A stretch of DNA of 64,000 nt from Affinundibacterium flavidum. Its GTDB lineage: Bacteria > Pseudomonadota > Gammaproteobacteria > Burkholderiales > Burkholderiaceae_D. The translations under genes were made by a program, and so were the position numbers. Each line of letters begins with the position of its first letter. The stretch's first letter is position 1. Below are positions 34,549 through 44,246 of this stretch, piece by piece. The notes beneath the pieces were generated by a model. It was not told the DNA's origin. It worked only from the letters and a program-made list of their open reading frames with translations, and did not search any database. The stretch lies in contig NZ_JACOGA010000009.1 of the NCBI RefSeq assembly GCF_014284175.1, forward strand, positions 124,001 to 188,000, written 5' to 3'.

Positions 34549-35712
34549 TTAAGTCCGATTGCTGGTGAATCTGAGCCAGACAAAACCGATCAGCCCCGCA
34601 CATAGCGACGCGACCAAGATCGCCATTTTTGATGCATTGATCAATGCATCTTGGCCGGTAAACGCCAGATTGGTAATGAAGATAGACATCGTAAAGCCTA
34701 TACCACCTAGGATGCCAGCACCAATCACGTGCCGCCATTGCATACCTGCAGGCAGTTGGCACAGTCCCGTCATAACCGCCAGTGCGCAACATAAGCTGAC
34801 ACCTAAGGGTTTGCCTAAGCCCAAACCCACAATAATTCCCAGACTATTCGCGCTGCTTAAGCTATGCGCCCAATCTGCACCTATGACGATGGCAGTGTTC
34901 GCTAACGCAAAGATGGGCAAGATCAGAAAGGCAACTGGCTTGTGGAGTAAGTGTTCAAGTTGATGCGACGGCGATTCCACATCCTCGCTTTTGGCAGAGT
35001 AGGGGATGGCAAATGCCAGCATGACACCCGCAATCGTTGCATGAACGCCCGACAGCAACATGCAAATCCACATGCCTATGCCGCCGATTAAGTACGGCCA
35101 TAAAGCCATGCAGCGCATTTTACGATTGAGGGCAAGTAAGCCTAGCCAGATCGCAATTGCCAGTGCGAGGAAGAGTAGATTCACTTTCACAGTGTAAAAC
35201 AAGGCAATCACAATGATGGCGCACAAATCATCAATGACGGCAAAAGCGACCACAAAAACTTTCAATGCGGCTGGAATCCTTTTTCCCAATAATGCCAATA
35301 CACCTAAAGCAAAGGCAATATCAGTTGCCATAGGGATTCCTATCCCAGCCTGCGTTGCACTTCCCGCATTGAAGCCGAAGTGCAAAAGCGCAGGTGCGAC
35401 GGTGCCGCCGAGTGCTGCGATCAAGGGCAGTAACGCGTTACGAAAATCAGATAATTCACCGCTATACAGTTCGCGTTCTAATTCCAAACCGATCAAGAGA
35501 AAAAAGATCGCCATCAAGGCATCGTTGACCCATAACTCCAGACTTAGGCCCGCGAACGAGATTTGCCAGAACTGGAGATAGTGTTGGCCGAAGGCGGAAT
35601 TTGTGATCAGCAAAGATGCAGCGGTACACAGAATTAATAGTATCCCACCCGCTTTTTCGGAGTCAAAAAAGCGCTGAAAGCTGTGCGATAGTTGCTGCGG
35701 AAAATTTTGCAT
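34549..35712 (-). CDS. nhaA: Na+/H+ antiporter NhaA
   Basis: 387 residues with about twelve membrane helices. The paired aspartates of the transport site are in FVVAFAVIDDLCAI near residue 155. FFLLIGLELERELYSGELSD near 75 and PIFALANTAIVIGADW near 275 are further hallmarks. Exchanges two protons for one sodium, activated at alkaline pH. Monocistronic by appearance: the VanZ-like gene lies 112 nt upstream. Confidence 0.97.
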   Translation of the reverse strand: MQNFPQQLSHSFQRFFDSEKAGGILLILCTAASLLITNSAFGQHYLQFWQISFAGLSLELWVNDALMAIFFLLIGLELERELYSGELSDFRNALLPLIAALGGTVAPALLHFGFNAGSATQAGIGIPMATDIAFALGVLALLGKRIPAALKVFVVAFAVIDDLCAIIVIALFYTVKVNLLFLALAIAIWLGLLALNRKMRCMALWPYLIGGIGMWICMLLSGVHATIAGVMLAFAIPYSAKSEDVESPSHQLEHLLHKPVAFLILPIFALANTAIVIGADWAHSLSSANSLGIIVGLGLGKPLGVSLCCALAVMTGLCQLPAGMQWRHVIGAGILGGIGFTMSIFITNLAFTGQDALINASKMAILVASLCAGLIGFVWLRFTSNRT

Positions 35713-35824
35713 GAATTAAAAGTTTATGAACTTACAGTGTTGCGATTTTCTATTTAGGGCTTATGCAAAATTGCGCTGGCTGGGCGAACACAACAACGCC
35801 GGCGTTGGTTTTGCGTAAGTACTA

Positions 35825-36934
35825 CTATTTTATTTTTTGCATGGGCTTCAATAAATACCAGATCGCGCCAAAAGGCCAGACCAGCGACAGAAACTGCGCA
35901 GCACCATAAAAATTGAGCATCTTGCCTTGTACCATGGTTTGCAAAGTATTCAGAAAGTAGGGATTACTTGGAATCAGATTCACCATCAAGAGACTAATTC
36001 CCAATAATAAAAATGCTAATCGTCGTTGCGCATGTGATGGTGCAAAAGAAAAGCCGTACAGCATAATGGTGCTGATCAAAATTCCACCTTGTGCCCCCGG
36101 TGCCAGCCATAAAAACGCATTCTCAGGTTGAAACATCAGGGCAGTGGATAAAGCTTTGACAGCTAATCCTGTCAGCAGTAAAAGACAAGCCAAAATAAAT
36201 TTGGGCGCATGCCGATTTAAGAGCGATAAGCAAATCAAAATCGCCCCAGTGCAGCCACAGGCTGTGATGATGGTTTCTGACAGCAAATATGTTTCAGGAC
36301 TCAGTTCAAGACCATGGCGCAAATAGTCACTGAGATCAATCGTGACATCCAGATATTCTTCACACCACAGTGAAATGAGTGGCAAGATTTGCCCATGACC
36401 AAACAAGAATGCTTGCGGAAAAATTTGGGCTAAGGGCCATAGGCCGAGTACCACCATTTCAGGAGAAGAATCTCTGAGTAACCACTTGCTGCGCAGTGCT
36501 TGCAAGCGTCCATTTTCCATTAGCAGCGGGAGTAAGGCGACGCCGAGCAAAGCGCCAATGATTCCACCTGCAGCATTGGTCAATAGGTCTAGTAGTGAGG
36601 TAACGCGACTAGGTAAAAAATACTGCGCGCTCTCCATCAATAAGCTGATGCCGCAACTGCTGATACTTGCAATCAAAAACGCCCAGCGTGTCTTGACGCG
36701 AGGATAGAGTGAAAATACTAGCAATGCGCCAAAAGGGATGTAACCGAGTACATTGACGATAGCATCGAACTGAGACCAATAACGTGGCCATTGCGAAATT
36801 TGCGCGCCGAACGCCGCCAGATTTTCAAACTGCCAACCTGAGAATGGATAAAGGCTGGCATACACAATCAAAATTGCATAGGCGACTAAACTGGCGCGTG
36901 ACAGTGGTGAAGCGGTGAGATCTTGGTTGGACAC
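35825..36934 (-). CDS. VanZ-like family polytopic membrane protein
   Basis: 369 residues. The first 130 residues hold the VanZ-like unit: YASLYPFSGW near 28, DAIVNVLGYIPFGALL near 58 and SLLDLLTNAAGGIIGALLG near 110. A second membrane half of six or more helices follows with no motif I know. VanZ-like proteins occur widely and only some relate to glycopeptide resistance; the actual function here is unknown. Confidence 0.85.
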   Translation of the reverse strand: MSNQDLTASPLSRASLVAYAILIVYASLYPFSGWQFENLAAFGAQISQWPRYWSQFDAIVNVLGYIPFGALLVFSLYPRVKTRWAFLIASISSCGISLLMESAQYFLPSRVTSLLDLLTNAAGGIIGALLGVALLPLLMENGRLQALRSKWLLRDSSPEMVVLGLWPLAQIFPQAFLFGHGQILPLISLWCEEYLDVTIDLSDYLRHGLELSPETYLLSETIITACGCTGAILICLSLLNRHAPKFILACLLLLTGLAVKALSTALMFQPENAFLWLAPGAQGGILISTIMLYGFSFAPSHAQRRLAFLLLGISLLMVNLIPSNPYFLNTLQTMVQGKMLNFYGAAQFLSLVWPFGAIWYLLKPMQKIK

Positions 36935-37001
36935 AATAGCTTAGCTTCGTTGGAAGAAATTTTTGTTAAAGCGCATTCGCGACATCTGCGAGAGCATGGA
37001 T

Positions 37002-37640
37002 TTATTTTAATTGAGTCTGCATCCAGCTAATTAGTTCCGCAATCGCGCTATCACTTGCTTGTGGCATTGCTTTTGCACCACCACGCGCATCAGGGCTTTC
37101 CGTAGCTACTTGTGCTGTAAATATTTTTTGCCCCAGTAATTGATTATTTTTGATCAGGCTGGCGCGCCAACGAAGCTGCACCTGACTTTGATTGGGTGTA
37201 GAAAATTGTTGAGAAAATTCTTCTAATTCCAAACGCAATAAAGGCAAGGCTTTGACGCCATCACTAGTCGCCAAGACCGCACCACCTTGGCGATTGATTT
37301 GTGCTTTGATTCTTTGTTTGAGTAATTGTGCCGGCGGCATACTCCAGCGGCTTTGCGCATATGGACGGAGTTCTTGCCCATTCTCATATTGCAGCCGATA
37401 CAGCATGGCTGAACTTTCCAGGCTCACTGGCGCTTGAATCTCGGCCAGCTGGATTTTTAATGTGGACAGCGCTTCCGTGCCAGCAGCGCTGGAATTCGCC
37501 AATTCACTGCCAAAGTCATATTGCTGTTGAACGCTGGTACTGGCGCAGGCACTGAGCAAGACGATGGCAAGGCATGCGCTCAAATTTTGCCCAATTGTTT
37601 TGATACTGCCGGCATGAAGTGCTCTAATTGACATGGTCAT
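37002..37640 (-). CDS. ABC-type transport auxiliary lipoprotein (PqiC/ApeX-like) of the Mla-type system
   Basis: 212 residues with an N-terminal hydrophobic segment and lipobox LSAC near residue 32, so an outer-membrane-type lipoprotein. The mature part has LQLAEIQAPVSLESSAMLYRL and LRLELEEFSQQF, as in the ABC-transporter auxiliary component (DUF330/PqiC-like) family. It is the fourth gene after a permease, ATPase and MCE protein, and probably links that lipid pathway to the outer membrane. I do not tie it to a specific E. coli gene. Confidence 0.8.
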   Translation of the reverse strand: MTMSIRALHAGSIKTIGQNLSACLAIVLLSACASTSVQQQYDFGSELANSSAAGTEALSTLKIQLAEIQAPVSLESSAMLYRLQYENGQELRPYAQSRWSMPPAQLLKQRIKAQINRQGGAVLATSDGVKALPLLRLELEEFSQQFSTPNQSQVQLRWRASLIKNNQLLGQKIFTAQVATESPDARGGAKAMPQASDSAIAELISWMQTQLK

Positions 37641-37716
37641 TTCCTGCTCAAAATATTTGTTTGAATTTGCTTGGTTTTATTTAAAAATTTTTACTAAAGA
37701 CTGAGGTACTTCGAAA

Positions 37717-37772
37717 ATGGGACTACAGCAATGGCGCTTCGGTAATGGTGCTTCGACAATGGTGCTTCGGCA
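37717..37772. repeat. Four 14-bp tandem repeats between the MCE and lipoprotein genes
   Basis: Units ATGGGACTACAGCA, ATGGCGCTTCGGTA, ATGGTGCTTCGACA and ATGGTGCTTCGGCA start at 37717, 37731, 37745 and 37759. They occupy most of the gap between the MCE gene stop (37783) and the lipoprotein start (37640), upstream of the latter. Confidence 0.75.
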
Positions 37773-37782
37773 ATGTGCACGA

Positions 37783-38727
37783 CTATTTATTTCCAGCCTC
37801 ATTTTTAAATCCCGCTTCACCAGGCCCAGGGGCTACCGGTTTAGCACCAAAGATCAGACTTTGCGGTCTGTCATTAAAAGTCTCCGCACCGCGATTGATG
37901 CTGCGCAATGTGCTGCCCGCATCGCGTACTAAATTGTTGATGGCTGGCAGCGTTTCATATTGCAGGCTCTGGCTCATGTCTTCGACATTTTTGCTCAAAC
38001 GCGTAATGCTGCCATTTTCGCCTTGCAGATTATTGATGAGCAGATTCAAATTATTGCTGGTGTTTTTAGCGTTATCAGAAAATTGCTTGAAGGCCAATGC
38101 GCTTTCTTTTGCCTGACGTACAGTTTGCGGTAATTCATTTAAGACTGGCTCGAGTTTGGCAGGGAATCCTTCCCAAGCCGCGGCGGTCTTGCCGATTTGC
38201 TTGACTGCGTTGGTCAGGGAAGCGCGGTTGTCCTGATCGAGCAGGGCATTTAAGCGTTTGCTCAATTCTTCTGTTTGACTCAAGATCGCCAGACCATGTT
38301 TTTCTACTTCTTGCATCAAGCCCGGGCGCAAGGGAATGCGTGCGCCCAATTGCGGATCGCGCACCACGGCAGCGGATTTGCTACCGTCATCGTCGAGTTC
38401 AATAAAGGCGATTCCAGTTACACCTTGATAGCCTAAAGTCGCGTAAGTAGATTGGGTGATTGGCGTGTCGGAAACGATATCTAAACTTAATAATAATTGA
38501 CCCGGCACTTTGCTATCGAAATCAATATCGGTCACTTTGCCGACTTTAATTCCCTTATAACGCACTGCCGCTTGTATGTTCAAGCCTGATACTTTTAAAG
38601 ACGTCGCAATCGTATACGGCGTACGCTGGATTTCATCCTTGCCTAACCATAGTGCCAGTGCGCCAGCCAAAATTGCCAGACCTATCGCGAATACGCCGGC
38701 GATTAAGGCGTGAGATTTACTTTCCAT
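37783..38727 (-). CDS. MlaD-family MCE protein
   Basis: 314 residues. One N-terminal membrane helix (about 8-28) precedes a single MCE domain (VSGLNIQAAVRYKGIKVGKVTDIDF to TGIAFIELDDDG, about 42-118). A long helical coiled-coil tail with RETLNNLV-like repeats follows. MCE proteins form hexameric rings that shuttle phospholipids across the periplasm. Longer than E. coli MlaD (about 180 residues) because of the tail, nearer to PqiB/YebT-like or LetB-type single-domain variants. Overlaps the ATPase gene by 11 nt. Confidence 0.92.
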   Translation of the reverse strand: MESKSHALIAGVFAIGLAILAGALALWLGKDEIQRTPYTIATSLKVSGLNIQAAVRYKGIKVGKVTDIDFDSKVPGQLLLSLDIVSDTPITQSTYATLGYQGVTGIAFIELDDDGSKSAAVVRDPQLGARIPLRPGLMQEVEKHGLAILSQTEELSKRLNALLDQDNRASLTNAVKQIGKTAAAWEGFPAKLEPVLNELPQTVRQAKESALAFKQFSDNAKNTSNNLNLLINNLQGENGSITRLSKNVEDMSQSLQYETLPAINNLVRDAGSTLRSINRGAETFNDRPQSLIFGAKPVAPGPGEAGFKNEAGNK

Positions 38728-39568
38728 AATGTTTCGCTCCTGACGCAGTATTGATCATTTGCTGCGGATCAAGTGATTGTGGTAATACTTCCATGGCGCG
38801 TAAACCGCGGCCACCACGGAAATAAGTTTGAATAAAAGGATGGTCAACTTGTGTGACGCCGCGCGCACTACCAACGGCGATCATTTTTCTATCGGCGATG
38901 ACACCGATGCGTGAAGATAGTGCAAATAAGGTATCCAGATCATGCGTCACCATCACCACGGTTAAGCTGAGTAATTGATGCAGCGATTGAATTAAGCTGA
39001 CGAAGCTATCCGAACTATCTGGATCTAATCCCGCAGTCGGCTCATCTAAGAACAATAATTCAGGGTCTAGCGCAATGGCGCGGGCTAAAGCGATACGCTT
39101 AATCATCCCGCCTGATAAATCCGATGGCATTTTTTTTGCATGTTCAAAACCGATGCCCGACATATGTAGTTTCAGATACGCGATGTCCATGATTAAGGAT
39201 TCAGGCAGATCGCCTAATTCGCGTAAGGGCTGTGCCACGTTTTCAATTACATTCAATGCCGAATACAGCGCGCCGTGTTGAAATAACATACCTGAGCGAC
39301 GACGTAAATGCTCAACGTGGTGCAGTTTCGGCGCATGGATATCTTCGCCAAATACTTTGATGATGCCGCCTTTGGGAACTTCTAATCCCAGCATCTGGCG
39401 CATGAGTACCGTTTTGCCAGAGCCTGAACCACCAACGATGGAGAAAATTTCACCTCTACGTATTTGCAAATTGAGATCATCATGAATCACCGTGCGTCCA
39501 AATTGCGTGCGCAGGTGTTCGATTTCTATGACATGTTCAATGGCTGGTGTCGGGCTCAAGGTATCCAT
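38717..39568 (-). CDS. MlaF-like ABC transporter ATPase
   Basis: 283 residues from ATG 39568 (MDTLSPTPAI); the frame is open upstream to 39619 inside the permease gene. Walker A GGSGSGKTVLM near 52, Q-loop LFQHGALYS, signature LSGGMIKRIALARA near 155 and Walker B ELLFLDEPTAGLD followed by the H-loop VTHD. The MlaF family feeds energy to phospholipid trafficking through MlaE. It begins 4 nt after the permease stop. Confidence 0.95.
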   Translation of the reverse strand: MDTLSPTPAIEHVIEIEHLRTQFGRTVIHDDLNLQIRRGEIFSIVGGSGSGKTVLMRQMLGLEVPKGGIIKVFGEDIHAPKLHHVEHLRRRSGMLFQHGALYSALNVIENVAQPLRELGDLPESLIMDIAYLKLHMSGIGFEHAKKMPSDLSGGMIKRIALARAIALDPELLFLDEPTAGLDPDSSDSFVSLIQSLHQLLSLTVVMVTHDLDTLFALSSRIGVIADRKMIAVGSARGVTQVDHPFIQTYFRGGRGLRAMEVLPQSLDPQQMINTASGAKHYGK

Positions 39569-39572
39569 AGCT

Positions 39573-40697
39573 TCAGTATGCAATATTGCGGAACAGTACC
39601 GCGAAAAAAGCATCGGCAATAATAACGGAGGTAATTGAAACGACGACTGAACTGGTCGTTCCTAGCCCCAGACTTTCCGTATTCGGTTTGATTCTTAAAC
39701 CATAATGACAGGCAATAACGGCGATCAGTATGCCGAACACCACGCCTTTTCCTAAACCTATCCAATAATTCGCCAGGCTCACCACATCGGGCAATTTGTG
39801 CAGGAAGAATCCGGGTGACATATCAAGTATGAATTGTGCAGAAATGGCACCGCCGATCAGTGCCATGACATCGGTCCAGATGACGATTAAGGGCATCGTG
39901 ATTGCCAGTGCAATTACCTTTGGCATGATTAAGCGAAATCCGACCGGAATCCCCATCACACGCATGGCGTCGAGCTCTTCGGTGACTTTCATCACGCCTA
40001 ATTGGGCGGTAATGGCGGAGCCTGAACGTCCGGCGATTAAGATTGCCGCTAACATCGGCCCCAATTCGCGAATAATACTGATACCCAGCAAATTGACGAT
40101 GAACAAGTCGCCACCATAACTACGCAATTGCTGTCCGGACAAATACGATAAGACCACGCCGATTAAAAGCCCGACTAAGGCAGTGATCGCCATCGCTTGA
40201 AAACCCGTACGATAAATATTCGCGGAAATTTCTTTCCACGGGCCGCGCGTGGGATGGCGCACTAGGCGCGCTAAATCCAATACCAGTTGACCGAGCAATT
40301 CAGTCACACCGATTACATGCAAAGCGAAATTTAAGGATAAACGCCCCAGTTTGCCAAATGGCGGCACGATGGGCTTTTGTGCGACTGGCATGGCAATTCT
40401 TTGTACTTCCGCCAGACGTTCAAATAATGCTTGGTGTTGTTCTCTGAGCTGTAGTTTGGCTGGATAAGATTTACCCCATGCCTGCCATAGCAATTGAGCG
40501 CCAATATGATCGAGTGCTGTCAGTTGCGTTAGATCCCACGCCAATTCCAGCTTGCCTTGGAGCTCTTGCAAGCTGAGATGGATAGTTTGCATCAAGCTTG
40601 CTTCGGCCAGCATATCCGTCAACCAGGCACCGTGGATTTGCACGGTCGGCTGGTCGGTGGTGATGAACGTGAGGGTGGGAGTGATGTCGCGGCGCAT
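39573..40697 (-). CDS. MlaE-like permease with N-terminal STAS-like domain
   Basis: 374 residues. Residues 1-110 form a STAS-like part (WDLTQLTALDHIGAQLLWQ). The permease domain follows: GPWKEISANIYRTGFQAM, the ALVGLLIGVVLSYLSGQQL helix, RELGPMLAAILIAGRSGSA and LGVMKVTEELDAMRVMGI, the family signatures. In E. coli STAS (MlaB) and permease are separate; here fused, as in many beta- and other proteobacteria. First gene of the four-gene lipid-transport operon. Confidence 0.94.
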   Translation of the reverse strand: MRRDITPTLTFITTDQPTVQIHGAWLTDMLAEASLMQTIHLSLQELQGKLELAWDLTQLTALDHIGAQLLWQAWGKSYPAKLQLREQHQALFERLAEVQRIAMPVAQKPIVPPFGKLGRLSLNFALHVIGVTELLGQLVLDLARLVRHPTRGPWKEISANIYRTGFQAMAITALVGLLIGVVLSYLSGQQLRSYGGDLFIVNLLGISIIRELGPMLAAILIAGRSGSAITAQLGVMKVTEELDAMRVMGIPVGFRLIMPKVIALAITMPLIVIWTDVMALIGGAISAQFILDMSPGFFLHKLPDVVSLANYWIGLGKGVVFGILIAVIACHYGLRIKPNTESLGLGTTSSVVVSITSVIIADAFFAVLFRNIAY

Positions 40698-40737
40698 GAC
40701 TTAAGTGTAAGGCACAAATGGAAGGTGGGCAATTGAT

Positions 40738-40767
40738 ATGGAAGGCATTTAGCCTTTTGCCTTCCAT
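40738..40767 (-). terminator. Hairpin after the phosphoethanolamine transferase gene
   Basis: A perfect 9-bp stem, ATGGAAGGC at 40738-40746 and its complement at 40759-40767, with a 12-nt loop, lies 26 nt past the transferase stop on the minus strand. There is no clear U tract, so its terminator function is uncertain. Confidence 0.45.
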
Positions 40768-40792
40768 TCTAGAAACGGCTTACCTTTTTAAA

Positions 40793-42643
40793 CTACTTCT
40801 CTTGGACTAGCGGTGTCTTATTGTCGATTACCTCGCGGCAATCCCCCTTCAGATGCGCATCGTCGTAATTGCTCCAGCCGTAGCTGTCGACATAGCGCGT
40901 ATGAAATTTCCACTGCGGGCTAAAAATGCTGCGATCGAGTTTCTCATCAGGATAACGAATGTCCACCATATCAACGACTGAATGGAAAATGTTTTCTGTC
41001 GTCAGTTTCGCATTCTGATGAGCTTTTAGCTGTTGAATTTTTTGCGGATGTTGTGCCGCGTATTGATCTGAATACCAGACAAATGCCGGGATATGAAATT
41101 CAAATTGGGTGTTGTGACCATGGAACGCCAGATTGCAACTGCCGTCGTATAAGGTTTGCCCATGATCCGACACATACCATAACGCCGTCATATGCGGTAT
41201 CGCTTTGAGTTGCGCAATCATACGCGCCAAAATCCAGTCGTTATACAAAATCGAATTGTCGTAGCTATTATTCAGTGCTTCTTTGTTCTTTAAGTTGGTA
41301 TAGGCTGGATTACTAATGCCAAATAAAGAGGGCTTCCACTTATCATAGCTTTGTGGATAGCGATGACTGTAATTCCAATGATTGCCCAGACTGTGAATCA
41401 CGATGAGCTTATTTGGTGCACTGTCATTTAGGGCGTTTTGCAGCGGTGTGAATAAGATCTGATCGTAACTCGAATTATTTGTGAAGCCGCCCAGATTCAA
41501 GAACTGCGTGACATCGGCCTCTTTGGCAATTACCGAGGTCGGCGTATCAAATTGCCCGAAGCTCATTTGATTTGAAATCCAGAAAGTCTTAAACCCTGCT
41601 TCCTGATATGCGCTCAGAAAGGATTTTTCACTAAATCCAGGTTTGAGACTCTGAGTCGCGGGTTTGCGGGTGGCGATGATGGGTACCGATAAGCGCGTCG
41701 CGGCGACTGCAGTAATCATGTCGCTAAAGCTCACCAGATTTGTTTCTTGGCTAAGATAGGGATTGGTGATTCTTTGATAGCCATTTAAGCTCCAGCGATC
41801 ATAACGCGATGATTCACCAATGACGACCACGATAGTTTGTTGAAAATCGTTGCCTGCAGCTTGCTGTGCATGGAAGCGAAATAAGCGACTCTTTTCACTC
41901 AATGTCGCTAGAAAACTGCGTTCTTGATAAAAATCAATCGCGCGCGCCCAAATTCCTGCTGGCCAGCTGCGTGAAAAGCTATCGAGGTCGTACAGGGCTT
42001 CGGTCCAATTCGGTAGCGCGGGCTGCTGGTCTAAGTATTCTTGGAGTGTTGACCATGAACGTATCTGCCACACATGCGGCCCCTCATTCGCGCTAGTTGC
42101 TATGGCGCTGGTACTGACTTTGGCGGAGGCGCTGGCAACGCCAACCCGTAAGCCATAACTCCAACAAATTGAGATACTTGCAATAATAGCGAGGCAGATC
42201 CAGCGCGATGAATGGCGCCAAGCTAGTGAGGGCGTCGCCTTAGCGGCGCGCAGTAAGGACCACCACCAAGCCATAATCGTGATGATGATCAGTAGCAGCA
42301 GCCAGACTTTGTGACCTAAAAATTCCAAAGCTTCTTTTGGGCTAGTTTCAGTGATAATCCCAAGATGGTGTGTGGAAATCCCTTGTCCGAAGTACAAACG
42401 CAGATAAATCTCTACCGGAATCGCCAAAAAGGCTGGCAATAATAAGTAATGAAACCAGCGTGGGCTTTGGAAAATATTCCACAATAGCAACCAGCCAATA
42501 ATCTCATACGCCACTATGCGTGATGCGTGTTCTACTGGTTTGCCTAATAAATAATCAAAAAAAGGCAAGCAACTGATAAGAAAGTAGCTTGTTAATAAGT
42601 AAAATTGGGGGAGTCGGAAGGGCTTGTGCATGCAATTGTGCAT
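40793..42643 (-). CDS. Phosphoethanolamine transferase-like membrane sulfatase-fold enzyme
   Basis: 616 residues. Five N-terminal membrane helices (to about 190) anchor a periplasmic alkaline-phosphatase/sulfatase-like domain. VVVIGESSRYDRWS near 275 carries the metal-binding Glu. The nucleophile threonine is probably in AAATRLSVP-like AVAATRLSVP near 310, and WYVSDHGQTLYDG near 490 carries metal ligands. Length and motifs are nearer to EptA/CptA-like enzymes that put phosphoethanolamine on lipid A or heptose. Such modification can lower polymyxin binding; the acceptor here is not known. It lies upstream of the lipid transporter operon. Confidence 0.85.
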   Translation of the reverse strand: MHNCMHKPFRLPQFYLLTSYFLISCLPFFDYLLGKPVEHASRIVAYEIIGWLLLWNIFQSPRWFHYLLLPAFLAIPVEIYLRLYFGQGISTHHLGIITETSPKEALEFLGHKVWLLLLIIITIMAWWWSLLRAAKATPSLAWRHSSRWICLAIIASISICWSYGLRVGVASASAKVSTSAIATSANEGPHVWQIRSWSTLQEYLDQQPALPNWTEALYDLDSFSRSWPAGIWARAIDFYQERSFLATLSEKSRLFRFHAQQAAGNDFQQTIVVVIGESSRYDRWSLNGYQRITNPYLSQETNLVSFSDMITAVAATRLSVPIIATRKPATQSLKPGFSEKSFLSAYQEAGFKTFWISNQMSFGQFDTPTSVIAKEADVTQFLNLGGFTNNSSYDQILFTPLQNALNDSAPNKLIVIHSLGNHWNYSHRYPQSYDKWKPSLFGISNPAYTNLKNKEALNNSYDNSILYNDWILARMIAQLKAIPHMTALWYVSDHGQTLYDGSCNLAFHGHNTQFEFHIPAFVWYSDQYAAQHPQKIQQLKAHQNAKLTTENIFHSVVDMVDIRYPDEKLDRSIFSPQWKFHTRYVDSYGWSNYDDAHLKGDCREVIDNKTPLVQEK

Positions 42644-42843
42644 TCAATAAAGGCAAAATAAGTGAAATGAGCCTCGTAGTGCTCATCTCTTGTTGGAAAT
42701 AGCCTGGCATTTTATCCTTGACGGGCGCAAATAGCTTTCTTAAATAGATGCTGCTCTATAAATAATGCACTTTATTTAGTCATTTTGATCTGGCATACGG
42801 CGTGCCAGATGCTATCCTAAGTGGTTGTTTCTATTGTTTTTCA

Positions 42844-42873
42844 TTGACTTTGCTTGAAACAAAGGTGTACACT
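42844..42873 (+). promoter_or_regulatory. Promoter of the str operon
   Basis: TTGACT at 42844-42849 and TACACT at 42868-42873, 18 nt apart, a near-consensus sigma-70 promoter 184 nt upstream of rpsL. The word GGTGTACACT at 42864-42873 recurs exactly at 47699-47708 before rpsJ. The rest of the 413-nt gap holds an upstream hairpin (ATCTGGCA at 42788-42795 / 42803-42810) and a leader hairpin (GCCCGG at 42999-43004 / 43015-43020). No other gene is seen. Confidence 0.75.
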
Positions 42874-43056
42874 CGCGAGTTCTCGATTTTATATGGTTTA
42901 TTCTTACGCACTGCCAATTTGTATTTAAGCATGTGTATGAGCATGAATGGTCGAGGGCTTGCAGACTTTGTTTGTGAGTGAATATATAGATTTTAAGTGC
43001 CCGGGCAACCGTTTCCGGGCGTGTGTTTAACGTTGTATTTTGTTGGATTAAAAACG

Positions 43057-43440
43057 ATGCCAACCATCAATCAACTGATTCGCCAACCACGTGTTTCTGC
43101 AGTGGTTAAGAGCAAATCTCCGGCGCTGGAAAACAGCCCACAAAAACGCGGCGTATGTACTCGCGTTTATACGACAACTCCAAAAAAGCCTAACTCGGCT
43201 TTGCGTAAAGTTGCCAAAGTACGCTTGACCAACGGTTTCGAAGTTATTTCGTATATCGGCGGTGAAGGTCATAACTTGCAAGAACATAGCGTAGTTTTGT
43301 TGCGCGGTGGTCGTGTAAAAGATTTGCCGGGTGTGCGTTACCATATGGTTCGTGGTGCTTTGGATACTCAAGGTGTTAAAGACCGTAAGCAAGCTCGTTC
43401 CAAATATGGTTCTAAGCGCGCTAAGGCTGTTAAGAAGTAA
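43057..43440 (+). CDS. rpsL: 30S ribosomal protein S12
   Basis: 127 residues from ATG 43057. [13 protein letters not shown] is intact, including Lys43, the site of common streptomycin-resistance mutations; the sequence looks wild type, so streptomycin sensitive by this locus. [11 protein letters not shown] and the [13 protein letters not shown] loop with its beta-methylthiolated Asp are present. S12 sits at the decoding centre. First gene of the str operon with its own promoter; rpoC does not adjoin. Confidence 0.98.
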   Translation: MPTINQLIRQPRVSAVVKSKSPALENSPQKRGVCTRVYTTTPKKPNSALRKVAKVRLTNGFEVISYIGGEGHNLQEHSVVLLRGGRVKDLPGVRYHMVRGALDTQGVKDRKQARSKYGSKRAKAVKK

Positions 43441-43509
43441 TTTTCTAGTCCACTAGAATTTTATTTTACAGTCAACTTGTAATTTTTCTGTAACTAAGCC
43501 TCAGTAAAA

Positions 43510-43608
43510 TCTCCGTAGTTCGGAGAGGTGTCGGTCTCGAATGAGCCGAGTAAGTGGTGGCTATGATGGCTCACCGCGAGCGTTGATAAATCTGTTATCG
43601 ACCGCTCA
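43510..43608 (+). promoter_or_regulatory. Structured rpsL-rpsG intercistronic region, candidate S7 regulatory site
   Basis: Three successive hairpins: CTCCG/CGGAG (43511-43525), a GGTG/CACC stem (43556-43575) and a long GAGCG...CGCTC stem (43578-43607) with a G-U wobble and one bulge. In E. coli S7 represses its operon by binding the S12-S7 spacer. Whether this is the same kind of site is inference. Confidence 0.5.
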
Positions 43609-43631
43609 ACTGAAGATTGAAAGGAATTGAA

Positions 43632-44102
43632 ATGCCACGTCGTCGTGAAGTCCCGAAACGGGATATTTTGCCGGATCCAAAATTCGGTAATGTTGAAGTA
43701 TCAAAATTTGTTAACGTGTTGATGTTGTCTGGCAAGAAGTCTGTTGCTGAAGGCATTATCTATGGCGCGTTTGATCACATCCAAACTAAATCTGGTAAAG
43801 ATCCTTTGGAAGTGTTCGCAACTGCAATCAACAATGCTAAGCCATTGGTTGAAGTTAAATCCCGCCGCGTTGGTGGTGCTAACTATCAAGTTCCAGTTGA
43901 AGTTCGTCCAGTTCGCCGTTTGGCTTTGTCTATGCGTTGGTTGCGTGAAGCAGCGAACAAGCGTAGCGAAAAATCTATGCCGCAACGCTTGGCTGGTGAA
44001 TTGTTGGAAGCCGCTGAAGGTCGCGGCGGCGCAATGAAGAAACGTGATGAAGTGCATCGTATGGCTGAAGCCAACAAAGCCTTCTCCCACTTCCGCTTCT
44101 AA
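43632..44102 (+). CDS. rpsG: 30S ribosomal protein S7
   Basis: 156 residues, full length; an AAGGAA ribosome site 5 nt before ATG 43632 chooses this start over the frame from 43617. Begins [19 protein letters not shown] and contains [19 protein letters not shown]7 nucleates assembly of the 30S head by binding the 3' major domain of 16S rRNA. Second gene of the str operon. Confidence 0.98.
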   Translation: MPRRREVPKRDILPDPKFGNVEVSKFVNVLMLSGKKSVAEGIIYGAFDHIQTKSGKDPLEVFATAINNAKPLVEVKSRRVGGANYQVPVEVRPVRRLALSMRWLREAANKRSEKSMPQRLAGELLEAAEGRGGAMKKRDEVHRMAEANKAFSHFRF

Positions 44103-44246
44103 TTTATTTAGTCGTTGCGTTAAAAGTGAGAGGCCATTGTATGAAATTTTTACAGTGGTTTTTCCAGGTATATTGAATCAGGCCGGGCGTGATTTCTTCT
44201 TGAAAATTACGCTCGGTTTTGTCCATTAAAAGATTTAGGAATAGCT

